Positions 11,701 through 23,800 of a DNA stretch of 64,000 nt are shown here, piece after piece (the stretch's first letter is position 1; the number at the start of each line of letters is the position of its first letter). Both the position numbers and the translations under genes were made by a program. The notes under the pieces were generated by a model. The model did no database searches, had not been told where the DNA came from, and worked only from the letters and a program-made list of their open reading frames with translations. The DNA comes from Mytilus californianus (Eukaryota; Mollusca; Bivalvia; Mytilida; Mytilidae), in contig NW_026262701.1 of the NCBI RefSeq assembly GCF_021869535.1, positions 2,681,501 through 2,745,500 of the forward strand, written 5' to 3'.

Positions 11701-12787
11701 AAGAGACAACCCGACCGAAGAGCAGAAACAATATATTTAAAAAAAAACATACCTCTAAAGAGATGAATGGTTTGTTCATTTGTCGAATTTTGCAAATCTA
11801 AATAAAACGAAGCAAATCAAGTCATATGATTTTTATATTCAAACAATTTTTGAAAATCAAATACACAGAAATTGCATCATAATTGGTTACTGTAGAATAA
11901 AATCAAATGGCTGAAAACGAAATTTTGCATTCATTTTTTTCTAAGATTGCAGATTTCTTTATTCAGGCCATTTTGAAATATAAATAGTCTTTCTAACTTC
12001 CATGAAAAGAAGTTTTCAAGATCACGTGGAGTTTCTGTGACATACTTGGACCTCTATTAAACCGTTATGTATAACAGCACACTGATTTTAACATCTGTTT
12101 GTGTTGTTGGTTTCTTTTACATACCATTTAAGTAAGACGTAACGAGTTGCATATGAGGTCATTCCGTTGATATAATTTAAACACAATATATACATGCCTT
12201 AAATTTATTGTTTTGTCTTTTTTCATCTAGAAAACAGTGGAAATGTATTTGCAGTTAGTGTAGAAGTGCCGAAAAAAAGAAAACTATTGAACCCAAGAAT
12301 TACTGCGCGGTCGGCGACTGAAAACATGACCGTTTCCATTAAAACGTCAACGAAGAAGAACATTCAGACAAATTTTTATTTAACCAGTTGTCAGTATCAA
12401 ATACTACAGAATATAACACAGACATCTCTCTCACATGTTAAAACGTATCAAGCAATAGTAACTGACTGTGCACGTGGGGCTTACGAAATACACGATTATT
12501 TTAGGATCGTTGTTAATGGTTTAGATTCCATTCCCGACGGAACACATCCGATGGATATTGACAAACAGTACACTGATAAGTATTTCAACGAAACAACGAA
12601 GTACAGCAGATACGATGAAAATTACGAAACTGTGGTCACATCTTCCATCAATTTTTCGACAATGAATGCTGATAGCGTAGAACTAGCAGAATTTTACTTT
12701 CATATTCTTGCCATAACTCATAATCAGAACGACCTTGTCGGTAATATACTGCTACAATGGGGAAAAGACTTACAAACAGATACATAA
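8684..12787 (+). CDS. Secreted protein of unknown family, copy 1 (three exons)
   Basis: Join 8684-8761, 10508-10673 and 12231-12787: 266 residues. Function unknown. Residues 1-18 look like a signal peptide (MLLWVLGLCLCHAGLLSA, cleavage after Ala), so the product is probably secreted. Exon 2 adds a short segment with RPMG and TYTAKFEAP(N)N; exon 3 gives the bulk. The mature part has two cysteines, Cys135 and Cys161, which could pair, and several N-X-S/T sites (NVT, NMT, NIT, NET, NFS). The block GLDSIPDGT is identical in copy 2. No further membrane segment, no repeats, and no domain I recognise; the pattern of alternating hydrophobics suggests a beta-rich fold. Introns are GT-AG, phases 0 and 1, and carry only dispersed repeats. 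The shared exon structure with 17750-24817 shows an old tandem duplication. The open frame across three well-placed exons and the conserved paralogue make it a real gene with good confidence. Confidence 0.8.
9652..10043. mobile_element. MITE-like element in intron 1 of copy 1
   Basis: Ends are inverted: 'tttaggatgtttgct' on the left and 'agcaaacatccttaa' on the right. The inside matches, in reverse complement, the element at 26961-27340 (shared text 'ggcgggaaataattttccct', 'acatttaacgttgg', 'agtagggattagcgg'). With two copies in opposite orientation and no coding frame, it is a small non-autonomous transposon with probable TTAA-like target. Confidence 0.75.
10508..10673 (+). CDS. Copy 1, exon 2
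   Basis: Acceptor TTTTTCCCTATAG, then ATC TAT TCC AAA. It ends GTA AAA G before GTAAGT at 10674 (phase 1). The matching exon in copy 2 is 21780-21948, one codon longer at its 5' end. Confidence 0.8.
10857..11085 (+). repeat. R2 short form in intron 2 of copy 1
   Basis: Begins directly at 'tttatgcgactgtcatac' and ends at 'ttattttactttttg', the standard R2 borders. Confidence 0.85.
11375..11740. repeat. Reverse R3 copy followed by a short forward R4 fragment
   Basis: 11375-11545 is the reverse complement of R3's right part ('gaaaataaactgacaacgcc' corresponds to 'ggcgttgtcagtttattttc', with a short 'acatgtggcaccc' remnant). 11665-11740 is the first part of R4 ('aaaattgagaatggaaacgg', 'caaagagacaacccgaccga'). 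Confidence 0.7.
12231..12787 (+). CDS. Copy 1, exon 3 (last exon)
   Basis: Acceptor 'ttttttcatctag' at 12218-12230. The split codon G|AA gives Glu82, then the frame stays open to TAA at 12785-12787. A GTG at 12266 is inside the exon and is not a start. Confidence 0.85.
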
Positions 12788-12869
12788 AAATATAATAATT
12801 AAATCCTGCCTTAATTATTAGTTTTCTAAAAGACCATTCGATTATTTTGATATATTTTATGTTTTTAGA

Positions 12870-12875
12870 AATAAA
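12870..12875 (+). terminator. Possible polyadenylation signal of copy 1
   Basis: AATAAA about 83 bases after the stop codon. It is the first such hexamer downstream. Without transcript data it remains a candidate. Confidence 0.4.
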
Positions 12876-12879
12876 GAGA

Positions 12880-13525
12880 TGTAGTACGATTGCAAATGAA
12901 ACAAATTTGCACCAATGAAAAAATGACATGGATGGGAGAAACTACAAATATTTGGATATTTTTGGGGTATATTTTCATTGTCTGTTTGTTAATCCATCAA
13001 TCCTTGAATTTCAAAACTGAAAAACAAAATGAAGCTGAATATAATGACAGATCAATTATCAACGAAATATAAATTTGTGTTATATGCTACAAACATATTC
13101 TTTGTAACCCTACTCTGTATTATCTTTCTAGAAGTTTGCAGGATGGGGATATTTAGGCTAATTGTGTTATTGTACATTTATTAAATATAGGCTGAAAAAA
13201 TGCCGACTGCATAGTAATTCGGAAAGATTCTTTTGAAATAAAATCGTACATTTCTTTGTGTAATTTGCTACGAATGAAATTATAGGGCCAACGTCAACAT
13301 TGTCGAAAAATTTGTTGTGTCTATTGTCCCGTTTCGTATTGGTGTCATTCTAATTAATCCAGTGTACATGTGTACACATGTATTTTCCCTCTGCTACCCT
13401 CCCCCCTCCTTTTCCTCAATCATTATCCATTAATCATTCCCGTTTTTCCATATGATTTAAACTAAATATGTCACAGAGACATTTTCTGTTTTCTTTAATC
13501 AACGTGTAAGCTTTTTCATTCGTTA
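12880..13525. other. Spacer after copy 1, no gene seen
   Basis: Starts with a decayed R1 beginning ('gagatgtagtacgattgcaa'). The rest has no recognised repeat or open frame of interest. Confidence 0.4.
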
Positions 13526-13527
13526 TA

Positions 13528-13715
13528 TTCTTAAAAACTAGTATGACGTTGATTTTGAAATGAGGCATAAAAAGTAAAATAACAAAAACTCCAAGGAAAA
13601 TTCAAACCGGAAAGTCTTTTATCAAATGGCAATATCAAAAACTCAAACACATCAAACGAATGGAAAACAACTTTCATATTCCTGACTTGGTACAAGCCAC
13701 GATATAACATGCGAA
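13528..13715 (-). repeat. R2 dispersed repeat, reverse orientation
   Basis: The reverse complement reads 'ttgtaccaagtcaggaatat', 'gttttccattcgtttgatgt', 'tttccggtttgaattttcct', 'tattttactttttatgcc'. The 5' core with 'gcgactgtcatac' is absent. Confidence 0.75.
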
Positions 13716-13784
13716 GCATTTTAATGCAATTTTTTTGTCATAAATTTTTTCATTAGCTAAAATATACAGTCAATATAAAAATAT

Positions 13785-13850
13785 GAAGATATGGTGTGAT
13801 TGCCAATAAGACAACTATTCAACTGAGACGTGTCAATTGAAGGGTTGCCG
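13785..13850 (+). repeat. R1 fragment
   Basis: Only the leading R1 segment is present ('agatatggtgtgattgccaa', 'taagacaactattcaac'). Confidence 0.6.
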
Positions 13851-14309
13851 CCATTTTAATGGCTCCCGTACACGTCGCTAGTAAACTCCATTTTAAATTA
13901 CAGGATTTTCACAAATTTTCGATTAATACAATTCATATTTTTCATTAATAAATCCACCTTCAATAAAAGCAAAATACATTTAGATGCCAAAACAGTCTTC
14001 AAATTGACATGTTTTCCAACAATGTTAAATAGAGTCCACATAAGCTTGAATTTACAATGCACATGCTTACAATCTCATATTCAAAACACATTTTCAAAGT
14101 ACTAGGAAACTATTTCATTTTGTTTCAGTGTTAGTTCTTATATGTGGATCTTTCATGGATTTGATGAATAAAATAATTATTTTTCTAAAATAAACTCCCT
14201 TCCAACAACCCGTCAAAACATCGACATCGTTTGTATTTATTAATCCAGGGACATTAACAGACATAAGTTTCCTCGAAAAAAATGACAGTTCCTGTCATAA
14301 AGAAAGTTA

Positions 14310-14590
14310 CTTTTATAGGTGCCACATGTGGATAGGATCTGCTTACCCTTCCATGGCATCTGATTTAAAGGTGCCACATGTGGATAGGATCTGCTTACCC
14401 TTCCATGGCACCTGATTTACAAGTGGTTCGTGTTGCTCTGTCTTCAGTTTTCTATGTTGTGTTTTGTAAACTTTTGCTTTTTTTTTTTGTGTTTTCGGTT
14501 GGTTTTTTTCCCATGGCGTTGTCAGTTTGATTTTGACTAGAGTTTGAATGTCCCTGTGCTATCTTTCAGTTATCTTTTTTTTCTTTTACA
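14310..14590 (+). repeat. R3 copy with a 55-bp tandem duplication
   Basis: The R3 start segment 'ggtgccacatgtggatagga' occurs at about 14319 and again at about 14371, each followed by 'tctgcttacccttccatggc'. The rest of R3 follows ('gtggttcgtgttgctctgtc', 'ctatgttgtgttttgtaaac', 'ccatggcgttgtcagtttg'). Confidence 0.85.
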
Positions 14591-14599
14591 GTTTCTGTC

Positions 14600-15190
14600 A
14601 GAAAGAAAGTTAAGTTTCTACAATTCTTTCACTCTGGACTGGGGGAAAATGCAATTAGATCATTACAGTGATTTATTTATAATCTGTGTGATGTTTTTAA
14701 ATCTGGCTCAGACCTATTTTTTGTACACCGATACTTTGAAGTTGATTGGAAACAATAACATGTATTTTCGTCATATTTTTCTTAACTTCATAACATAATT
14801 AGTATATTTAGTCAGCAACAACTTTACAAAAAAAGAGTTGTAACGTGTAGCCGCCTTTCGGATATGTCTGACACTTATTTCCTTTTGGCAGAAACTTTGA
14901 ATTTTTCTATTTATTAATTGAATTTAATAATCTTGACAATATTCTTCAGTATCACTCAACATTATGAAATTAATTTTAAGTTCGCTGCTTGACAACAAAT
15001 GAAAGTTATGAATGGCAGCGCCTTTCGGATCCCCTATTGTGCCTCAAAATGAGTAACCCGATTATAATAAGCACATTTAAGGTCCCTTTACAATGATGTA
15101 GGACATGGCGCTTTTTTTAATGATTGATCGAGCTTAACCATGCGTGCTCTTCTGAAGAGCAGAATGATTTCCATACAATAGAAAACTAAA
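14600..15190. other. Non-coding, nothing recognised
   Basis: AT-rich. The segment 'cgcctttcggat' occurs at about 14850 and 15020, which hints at a small degenerate duplication. No gene. Confidence 0.35.
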
Positions 15191-15194
15191 CATT

Positions 15195-15600
15195 TTAAAG
15201 TTATTAAATCAGTCCTCAATTAAACTGATTGAAAGATTATGTCTTCCTCATATGAATATTAACCAAAATCCCTCCCGTTAGGGGTTGAGTAATTTGCCAT
15301 CATTAATTATATGAGAGGAACATAACCCAACAACTGGTTTTAGAATAAATGTGCTTATTTCCGATGCAAAGACTCTATGAGTGAATCAATATTAATTCCA
15401 AACAAGGCACCTTATGTGACTTGACAACAGTATCGTAAGTATATCTATTGTGAATAAGTCTGTTTAAAGGTTTGATAAGCTTTTGAGGTGAATGACGATA
15501 GTTTTGTAATTTGTAGAGAATTAACTTGTCAACATTTCATAGGATGAACACGATTGGTGTCACTAGTGGAGCACTGAGATCAAACCCGATTTTTGGTGGA
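15195..15600 (+). repeat. Distal part of the R4 family
   Basis: 'ctcaattaaactgattgaaa', 'gattatgtctt', 'aatccctcccgttaggggtt', 'atatgagaggaacataaccc' occur in the same order at 53695-53810, where they follow a full R4 copy. This is therefore a copy lacking the R4 front. Confidence 0.7.
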
Positions 15601-15774
15601 GTTCAGTCTTAAGATGTTTGTCGGTTGGAGAATGCACAGTGATCAAAAGTTGTCAATTCGCTTAACGTTTGACTATTTTATATTATATAGTGAAGGACAA
15701 ATATCAGTTGATATATGTACTCCAAAAATAAACGTGTCGATTTGATAAAACGGAGGTGGATGAGAGGAAAATCA

Positions 15775-16250
15775 CATTAGATACCAGGCTTTTAACTTTG
15801 TACGCTAGGTCCGCGTTTCGTCTACATAAAACACATCAGTTGCGCTTTAATCAAAATAGTTTGAAGTCCAATTAAAGTAGGAATTGGAAGACAAACAATT
15901 ACAACAAGTTGTGTCAATTACGACTAACGTCATTTTAACCTGCAAGAAGAAATTTGAATAATTCAATATTTTTAGAAATAATTTATTTATAAAAATTACC
16001 GTTCTTTATTTATTTATATTTTGTGATTTCGAGCCTTTAATATTTATTATATACGGTAGTAGTTTTACTTATTGTTGAAGGCCGTATCGTGACCTATAAT
16101 TGCTTAGTTAATTTGATATCTGGTAGATAGTTGTCTTACCAGCAATTACACCACATCTTCTTATTTTCTTATCATAATTTGGTACGCTAGACACGCTTTC
16201 GGCTATTTAAGACTCATTAGTGGCACTCGAACCAAAATAAAATGATGGCA
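15775..16250 (-). repeat. Cluster of reverse R5 and R1 fragments
   Basis: 15780-15860 is a reverse R5 fragment ('ataccaggcttttaactttg', 'tccgcgtttcgtctacataa'). 16070-16165 is a reverse R1 front ('gaaggccgtatcgtgaccta', 'accacatcttcttat'). 16180-16245 is another reverse R5 fragment ('gtacgctagacacgcttt', 'gactcattagtggcactcga'). Confidence 0.65.
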
Positions 16251-16689
16251 AAGTAAAGTAAAAAGTTAAGAGCGTTGAAAACCAATCATTTCCAACAAGT
16301 AAATGAAACTTTGGCTAAGCCATTCATTCCTCGGGATAGAAATATCTTATCTATTTTGAATGAATATAAAGTTTTCAGAACCGTGAGTTTACAACAAAAT
16401 CCACGATACCGGTCTGATAACCATCACTTTAACTTGTTCGTGATTCCAAATGACAGTTGTAGCTGTCATTGTTATTAGCCGGCTACTTTTAACGATATTT
16501 CGAAGTGTTTAACTCCGAACAGACTGATATTTTAACAAAAAAACAAAAAATCTGGTAAAAATTGAATCGATCTTTTATAAGTTAAGAACAATGATAAACG
16601 GCTGATATAAATTATTCCTTCTCGCCTTACGTGGAAAATATTTGATATCAAGTGTAATATAAGTTTAATATTTGAACCCTGACAAGCTA

Positions 16690-16815
16690 GGTTATTTGCT
16701 TGTTTAGGAAGTAAATCGTAAAACAGAGGCGAAAGATACCAACGGGACATTCAAACACATAAGTCGAAAATTAATTGACAACGCCATGGCTAAAAAAGAA
16801 AAAAAAACAGAAAAA
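16690..16815 (-). repeat. R3 fragment, reverse orientation
   Basis: 'gaggcgaaagataccaacgg', 'gacattcaaacacataagtc', 'gacaacgccatggct' is the reverse complement of R3's right end. Confidence 0.7.
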
Positions 16816-16899
16816 CAACAATTCAAAAAATATAACATAACGTAACTGCCATAAAGACGAGTGGTAAACTTTGACTGGGCTTCAAAGAACCGAACACTA

Positions 16900-17479
16900 A
16901 CATATTTTATTTTACACAGCTCGGTGTGTTTGTATTTATTTATTCTGAAAATAGACGCACTCGATTAGTTATATTAAGTGGAAAATATCGATTGATTCGA
17001 TTCTTCAAATTTATATGTAATCTATTTTTATATCTTCATGCTAAAATAATAACTGGTTGAAGTCAGATATATGTAATGTTCATTCATATGTATATTTATG
17101 TATGTATTGGAGAAGACGTTACTAAGTTGAAAAACTCATGTTTAATCCATTTGTCATTTTTGAACAATAAAATATGTTCAAACTAAAGAACCGAATTCGA
17201 ACTATAATACTGGCTCAGATAGAGTAACTACAACAAAAACATCATATTTATGTCAGAGAAATAAATCAAATTAACAAAGGATGCTACGGTTTTCATTTTA
17301 TAAACTCAAGAATCATTGAATGGACACTTCTTTGTAGTTTTTTCTAATGAAATGTTGATTTGGCATTTAGATATAGTAAAGATACAACATTATAAAATGA
17401 AATAAAAGAAACGAAAGAAACATCAGAAATATTAATAGAACTTTGGAAACGTTGAAAAACACATTGTTTGTAAATTTAC
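16900..17479. other. Spacer before copy 2, nothing recognised
   Basis: AT-rich, no repeat family I can name and no open frame with coding character. Confidence 0.4.
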
Positions 17480-17749
17480 AAATCCATAGTATTACTTATT
17501 TATTTAATTTGTCTTTGTATCGTCCTTCAACGCCATGAAAACAGTCTGTCATTCATCTAATAGTTACAAATTTCCTCAACCATATGTACCAAGAATTACT
17601 TCTCATTCCCACGAAAAATAATCATGATAATTGAACTTTACATTAATTTCAGTGACCTTTGCAGTAATTCCAAATCACCTAACCTTGACAGATGATATTT
17701 ATATCCATGTATATGGTTTATGATCTTAGTCACATCTTTAATCCTTGCA
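17480..17749 (+). promoter_or_regulatory. Putative promoter and 5' leader of the second secreted-protein gene
   Basis: Matches the upstream region of copy 1 with small indels. The TATTTATAT(C)CATGTATA block lies just over 40 bases before the ATG. In the frame of the ORF a TGA precedes this block, which bounds how far the N-terminus could extend. A second in-frame ATG lies 36 bases upstream of 17750. Confidence 0.35.
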
Positions 17750-17827
17750 ATGCTGACTTGGGTGCTCATTCTTTGTTTTTACCAGATAAAACTGTTTTCA
17801 GCATATGATACCAATGATGTACCAAAG
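17750..17827 (+). CDS. Copy 2, exon 1 (signal peptide, GC donor)
   Basis: 26 codons ending CCA AAG. The donor at 17828 is GCAAGT instead of the GTAAGT of copy 1; the rest of the donor consensus is perfect. Confidence 0.7.
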
Positions 17828-20800
17828 GCAAGTCATTTCTTAACATTATTTAATTTGATCTAATAAATTTAGATTTTTTGTTAACTTAATGTATGTATAC
17901 AATATTAAATAGATCAAGAACAATAAATATAAATTTACAATTTAGAAAAATAAAAACATTTTATTCCTGAAAAAAGTTTTGGCTTCAAACTATAAATGTG
18001 AACTGTTCCTGAAACAAACAAACCAAAACTAAAAACCAAATAATGTTTTTTTTTTTAAATCTGACTCATTTATTATTTATGAGATTTTTTTCTTAAGCAT
18101 GTACAAGAATTCGTTTCTCGCAACATTATAGCGTAAAAAATGTTTGGTCAGTAAAATGAAAATTGCTTTATCCGTAGGTGATAATTCCTATATTACTTTT
18201 CATCAATGTTGAATTATTCAGTAAGGTTGTTATCTAAACATTATTTGGCATCCTAACTGTTTTGATTCGAACATCACTAATGAGTCATATGTAGACGAAA
18301 CGCGTGTCTGGCGTACACAATTATAAGCCTGGTATCTCGGAGGAAGTTTTACGCCTACTGGGTCGAGGCCACTGCTGGTAGACGTTTATTCGAAGGTATC
18401 ACCATCCCAGTAGTGAGCACTCGTGTATTGACATGAGATATCATATGTTCATTTTGTTGTTTTATTGTTTTACAAATGTTGAATTTTTTCGAATACTAAA
18501 GTTTTTTTACTCAAGGTATAGATTGCATAAGCATAACTAGTATTTGGCACACCTTTTTGTAATTTTCGGGTTTTAAATGTTCTTCAAATTTGTATTTGAT
18601 TGTTCATTCCAGCTGTTTAATTAGGGCGTCATTGATGAGCCTGATATCTTTAATGAGTATTCGCATGTCAATCGCACCTAATTCACACGTGATCACCACC
18701 TTTGTGTGGGCTTGTACTCAGTTTAAAGTTTTCTATGTAGTCTTTTGTGAAATTGTCTTTCGTTTTTGCAATGGCAATGACAGTTTTTCTCGAGTTTTGA
18801 ATGTACACTAGGTATCTTTCTCGTCGTTTTTATTCCTGTGTTACACGCCATGCGTATTGAAATAGTACATTAGGATGAATGTCCGTGTATCAAATATTTC
18901 GCCAACTTCAAATAGTGCAATTTAACTAGCGACACGATTCTTTGAAACAAATATTTGGAACCGTCAAATTCGAAATTCACAGCTGCAACTCTTCAAATAC
19001 CGTACAGACATTCCTATTCTAATACGATACCGTAAATGTGTCTTCAAAGGTCATTTGAAATATCTCGGACACGACGACTGCGATTGCGCAACATTGTTGC
19101 CGATTATTCTGACCGTAAACCGTATAACCAAAAACGGCGCAACATGACAAATTCTTTTCGAATTCCGTATCCCAGAAATCAGAATCATCAGGTGTCACAT
19201 GTGGAGCAGGATCAGCTTACCCTTCCGGAGCATCTGCGATCATCCCCGGGTTTTGATTTGGTTCGTGTTGCTCAGTCTCTAGTTTTCTATGTTGTGTTTT
19301 GTCTGCTGTTATTTGTCTTTTGACCGTTTTTCGTGGTTTTTTTGTTTGCCATGGTATTGTCAGTTTGTTTGCCATGGTATTGTCAGTTTGCTTTTTGCCA
19401 TGGCATTGTCAGTTTGTTTTTTGCCATGGTATTGTCAGTTTGTTTTTTGCCATGGCATTGTCAGTTTGTTTTTTGCCATGGTATTGTCAGTTTGTTTTTT
19501 GCCATGGTATTGTCAGTTTGTTTTTTGCCATGGTATTGCATGGTATTGTCAGTTTGTTTTTTTGCCATGGTATTGTCAGTTTGTTTTTTTGCCATGGTAT
19601 TGTCAGTTTGTTTTTTGCCATGGTATTGCATGGTATTGTCAGTTTGTTTTTTTGCCATGGTATTGTCAGTTTGTTTTTTTGCCATGGTATTGTCAGTTTG
19701 TTTTTTGCCATGGTATTGCATGGTATTGTCAGTTTGTTTTTTTGCCATGGCATTGTCAGTTTGTTTTTTGCCATGGTATTGTCAGTTTGTTTTTTGCCAT
19801 GGCATTGTCAGTTTGTTTTTTGCCATGGTATTGTCAGTTTGTTTTTTGCCATGGCATTGTCAGTTTGTTTGTTGCCATGGTATTGTCAGTTTGTTTGCCA
19901 TGGTATTGTCAGTTTGTTTTTTGCCATGGTATTGTCAGTTTGTTTTCCACTAATAAGTTTGAATATCCCTTTGGTTTCTCTTGCCTCTCTTTTCTATATT
20001 CATATCTGTTCTTTTCCATATGTGGTCTATACTCAGAGTGATTAATAGGATGGATGCCATCCATATTTTTAGACCAAAATGACGCGAATGTAAGCAAGTA
20101 AAGGTCACTATAAAAATGAGCAAAACACTACCATATAGTCTTGTATAAGATATGTATGTAGACATGATAAAATGTGAAACAATTCAAACGAGAATACCAA
20201 CGGTTTGATTTATGACAAAATAATAAACAAAGAAAACAAATATGACAGAAAGAAACCAATTTCAGACTCATGACACGACACAAGCTCACAAAGCTTAAGT
20301 GTGGTTGTGTTAAACATGTTTGTGAACGTTTAACCCTCCCTAAACTTGGTACGATGGTGTCACTACACAACAGAATAACGTGTAACCCTCCCTAAACTTG
20401 GTACGATGGTGTAACAGCACAACAGAATAACGTGTAACCCTCCCTAAACTTGGTACGATGGTGTAACAGCACAACAGAATAACGTGTAACCCTCCCTAAA
20501 CTTGGTATGATGGTGTAACAGCACAACAGAATAACGTGTAACCCTCCCTAAACTTGGTACGATGGTGTCACTACACAACAGAATAACGTGTAACCCTCCC
20601 TAAACTTGGTACGATGGTGTAACAGCACAACAGAATAACGTGTAACCCTCCCTAAACTTGGTACGATGGTGTAACAGCACAACAGAATAACGTGTAACCC
20701 TCCCTAAACTTGGTACGATGGTGTAACAGCACAACAGAATAACGCGTAACCCTCCCTAAACTTGGTATGATGGTGTACCAGCACAACAGAATAACGCGTA

Positions 20801-23800
20801 ACCCTCCCTAAACTTGGTATGATGGTGTCACTACACAACAGAATAACGTGTAACCCTCCCTAAACTTGGTACGATGGTGTAACAGCACAACAGAATAACG
20901 TGTAACCCTCCCTAAACTTGGTACGATGGTGTAACAGCACAACAGAATAACGTGTAACCCTCCCTAAACTTGGTACGATGGTGTAACAGCACAACAGAAT
21001 AACGCGTAACCCTCCCTAAACTTGGTATGATGGTGTAACAGCACAACAGAATAACGCGTAACCCTCCCTAAACTTGGTACGATGGTGTAACAGCACAACA
21101 GAATAACGCGTAACCCTCCCTAAACTTGGTACGATGGTGTAACAGCACAACAGAATAACGTGTTACCCTCCCTAAACTTGGTACGATGGTGTAACAGCAC
21201 AACAGAATAACGCGTAACCCTCCCTAAACTTGGTATGATGGTGTAACAGCACAACAGAATAACGCGTAACCCTCCCTAAACTTGGTACGATGGTGTAACA
21301 GCACAACAGAATAACGCTTAACCCTCCCTAAACTTGGTATGATGGTGTAACAGCACAACAGAATAACGCGTAACCCTCCCTAAACTTGGTACGATGGTGT
21401 AACAGCACAACAGAATAACGCTTAACCCTCCCAAAACTTGGTATGATGGTGTAACAGCACAACAGAATAGCGCTTAACCCTCCCTAAACTTGGTACGATG
21501 GTGTAACAGCACAACGGAATAACGCTTAACCCTCCAAAAACTTGGTACGATGGTGTAACAGCACAACAGAATCACTATCGGTACACAGCAAATAAAACTA
21601 CTTACGTAAAGAAAAGTATCGATCTAAGAGTACCAGCAGTTACAAAAAGCTAGTTCAAAGCTGATATCAACCAAAAAGAATATAAGGTTTGATTTGACAC
21701 GTTTGATTTGATCGCCACTGATGACTCTTATGTAAATGTAGATTACTGTTATGTAAATTGTTCTCTCTTTTCTCGAAAGGTTGTATATTCCGAAGTAATA
21801 AGACCAATGGGGTCGACTGGTATAAGAATAGTTTCCCTTACAAGAGTGTTGGATGAATATACACTCGTCACAATATACACCGCAAAATTTGTAGCACCTA
21901 ACGATGTTATATTTGAGGCGGGCGAGTATAATTTCAGTATAATAAAAGGTAAATATACAATGTACATTTCATTTTCTATTCTACATTGAAAAAATAGTAA
22001 GACTGAACTTCGCTGGCATAGGTCAAGTGAACATTTGTCATACCTGTATACCGTGAAATGACTATCCGCCAAAAAATTGTTTAAAGTATGAACTATCATT
22101 ACCTAGAACAAAATGAGACATTAAATAAATGAAAACTAGTAGGTATGCGCTATTTTTTGTACCTTTCTATTCTTGATATAGTTACACTAAGAATTCAAAA
22201 TAAAATAGTTACATCATACTTACATTTATTAGACTTATAAGCCTGGTATCTTCAATGAGTGTTGTCAATATTTTATGTGACTGTCATACAAGTGAGAGGT
22301 TTAGCTAGCTATAAAACCAGGTTTAATTCACAATATCCTACATAAGGAAATGCCTGGACAAAGTCAGGAATGCGACAGTTGTTTTCCATTCGTTTGATGT
22401 GTTTGAGCTTTAGATTTTGCCATTTGTTAAGGGACTTTTCGTTTTGAATTTTCCTTTGAATTCGGTATTTTTGTTATTTTACTTTTTTATATTCAACATC
22501 ATGTGTGAGGGCACAGATTTTAGAAAAAAATCACGAATGCAGCCTTCTCTCCTTTAGTATTAATTTATAATATAAATGATATAATAATAGTAATAAAGTA
22601 TCTTATTAAATGTAACGTTTTGATTAAGTTGATTGAACGATATATGTAGTATTTAAAATAATCAGTACTCAGCCAAACAAATCGACACAGTAGAAAGTTG
22701 TATACATACTTATATCCTTTAAAACGTATAGACCTATCAGAATTATTTAGATGAATAAAGGCAATAGTGGTATACCGCTGTTCAATAGTCAAAAATCGAT
22801 TAAACTGAAACAAATCCAGGTTACAAACCAAAACTGAGGGAAACACATCAATTATAAGAGGCAACAAAACGGAACAACAGAAACACTGAACTGCTACAAA
22901 AACAAACGCCAACATACATAAAAACGGATAACAATTGCCATATTCCTGACTTGGTACAGGACATTTTAAGAAAAAAATGGTGGGTTGAACATGGTTTTAT
23001 GGCTAGCCAAACCTCCCGCTTATATAGCAATGTTAAACATACCGCTAAAATGACAACACTACGTGACAGGAATAAAGTACAAAAAAAACGCAAGAACATT
23101 CAAGACAGAGAAATACATAAATAAATTATATAATAGTCCATTTCACCATGTAAATCACAGAATAACAACGAATGCCTAAAATTGATTTACGACAGAACAC
23201 AAATACGGCACAATAGAATAATGAACTGTGCGTCACACGAATTTATCAACGTCACAGGTAAATTTTTAAAAACACAATATGAAATTGGGATTAAGTTTGT
23301 TATGGTGTTATTTGATGTATTTTCTAACCATTACGAGAATATTGATATAGAATTGTGTTAGTAATGGTGTAATTATTTGTATTTTATAACTATGGTTTTT
23401 CTTCTAAATCAGACTGTGAAAACACAAATGAATCCTGAGCATATAGTTGCTTTTAACCTAAAAATCTTATAAATGAACTAGGTGATTAATATCTTTACTT
23501 TTACATACATAAAGAAAAATAAAAAAAAAAAATAGAATTAAAACCACAAACGATAAGACATACAACAACATCCAACCAGAATTACAAATGGAACATCATA
23601 ACTAAATATATGAATGTTGGATGTACAAATACCGAGACATGTCTAATAGCAATGCGAATTTACATTCAGCAAAACAGTCATATTCGGGAATAGGTCTCCT
23701 AAAATGTTTTAGATAAGACATCTATACATGTTAAATGCAATTTCATTCGAAGAAAAAACTCTTGTGTAGTATTTCATTTAACTCAGAATTGCAACAAATG

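Noticed and set aside
18930..19190. Coding-like segment (CVFKGHLKYLGHDDCDCATLL in one frame)
   Set aside because: No splice partners or start could be found and the adjoining sequence is an R3 copy; left unassigned.
19289..20045. Several overlapping 200-250-codon frames rich in F, C, L and V
   Set aside because: They arise from the minisatellite within an R3 copy; three plus-strand frames and two minus-strand frames are open at once.
20331..21572. CRISPR-like array
   Set aside because: Units are directly adjacent without unique spacers, and the context is eukaryotic; it is a satellite.
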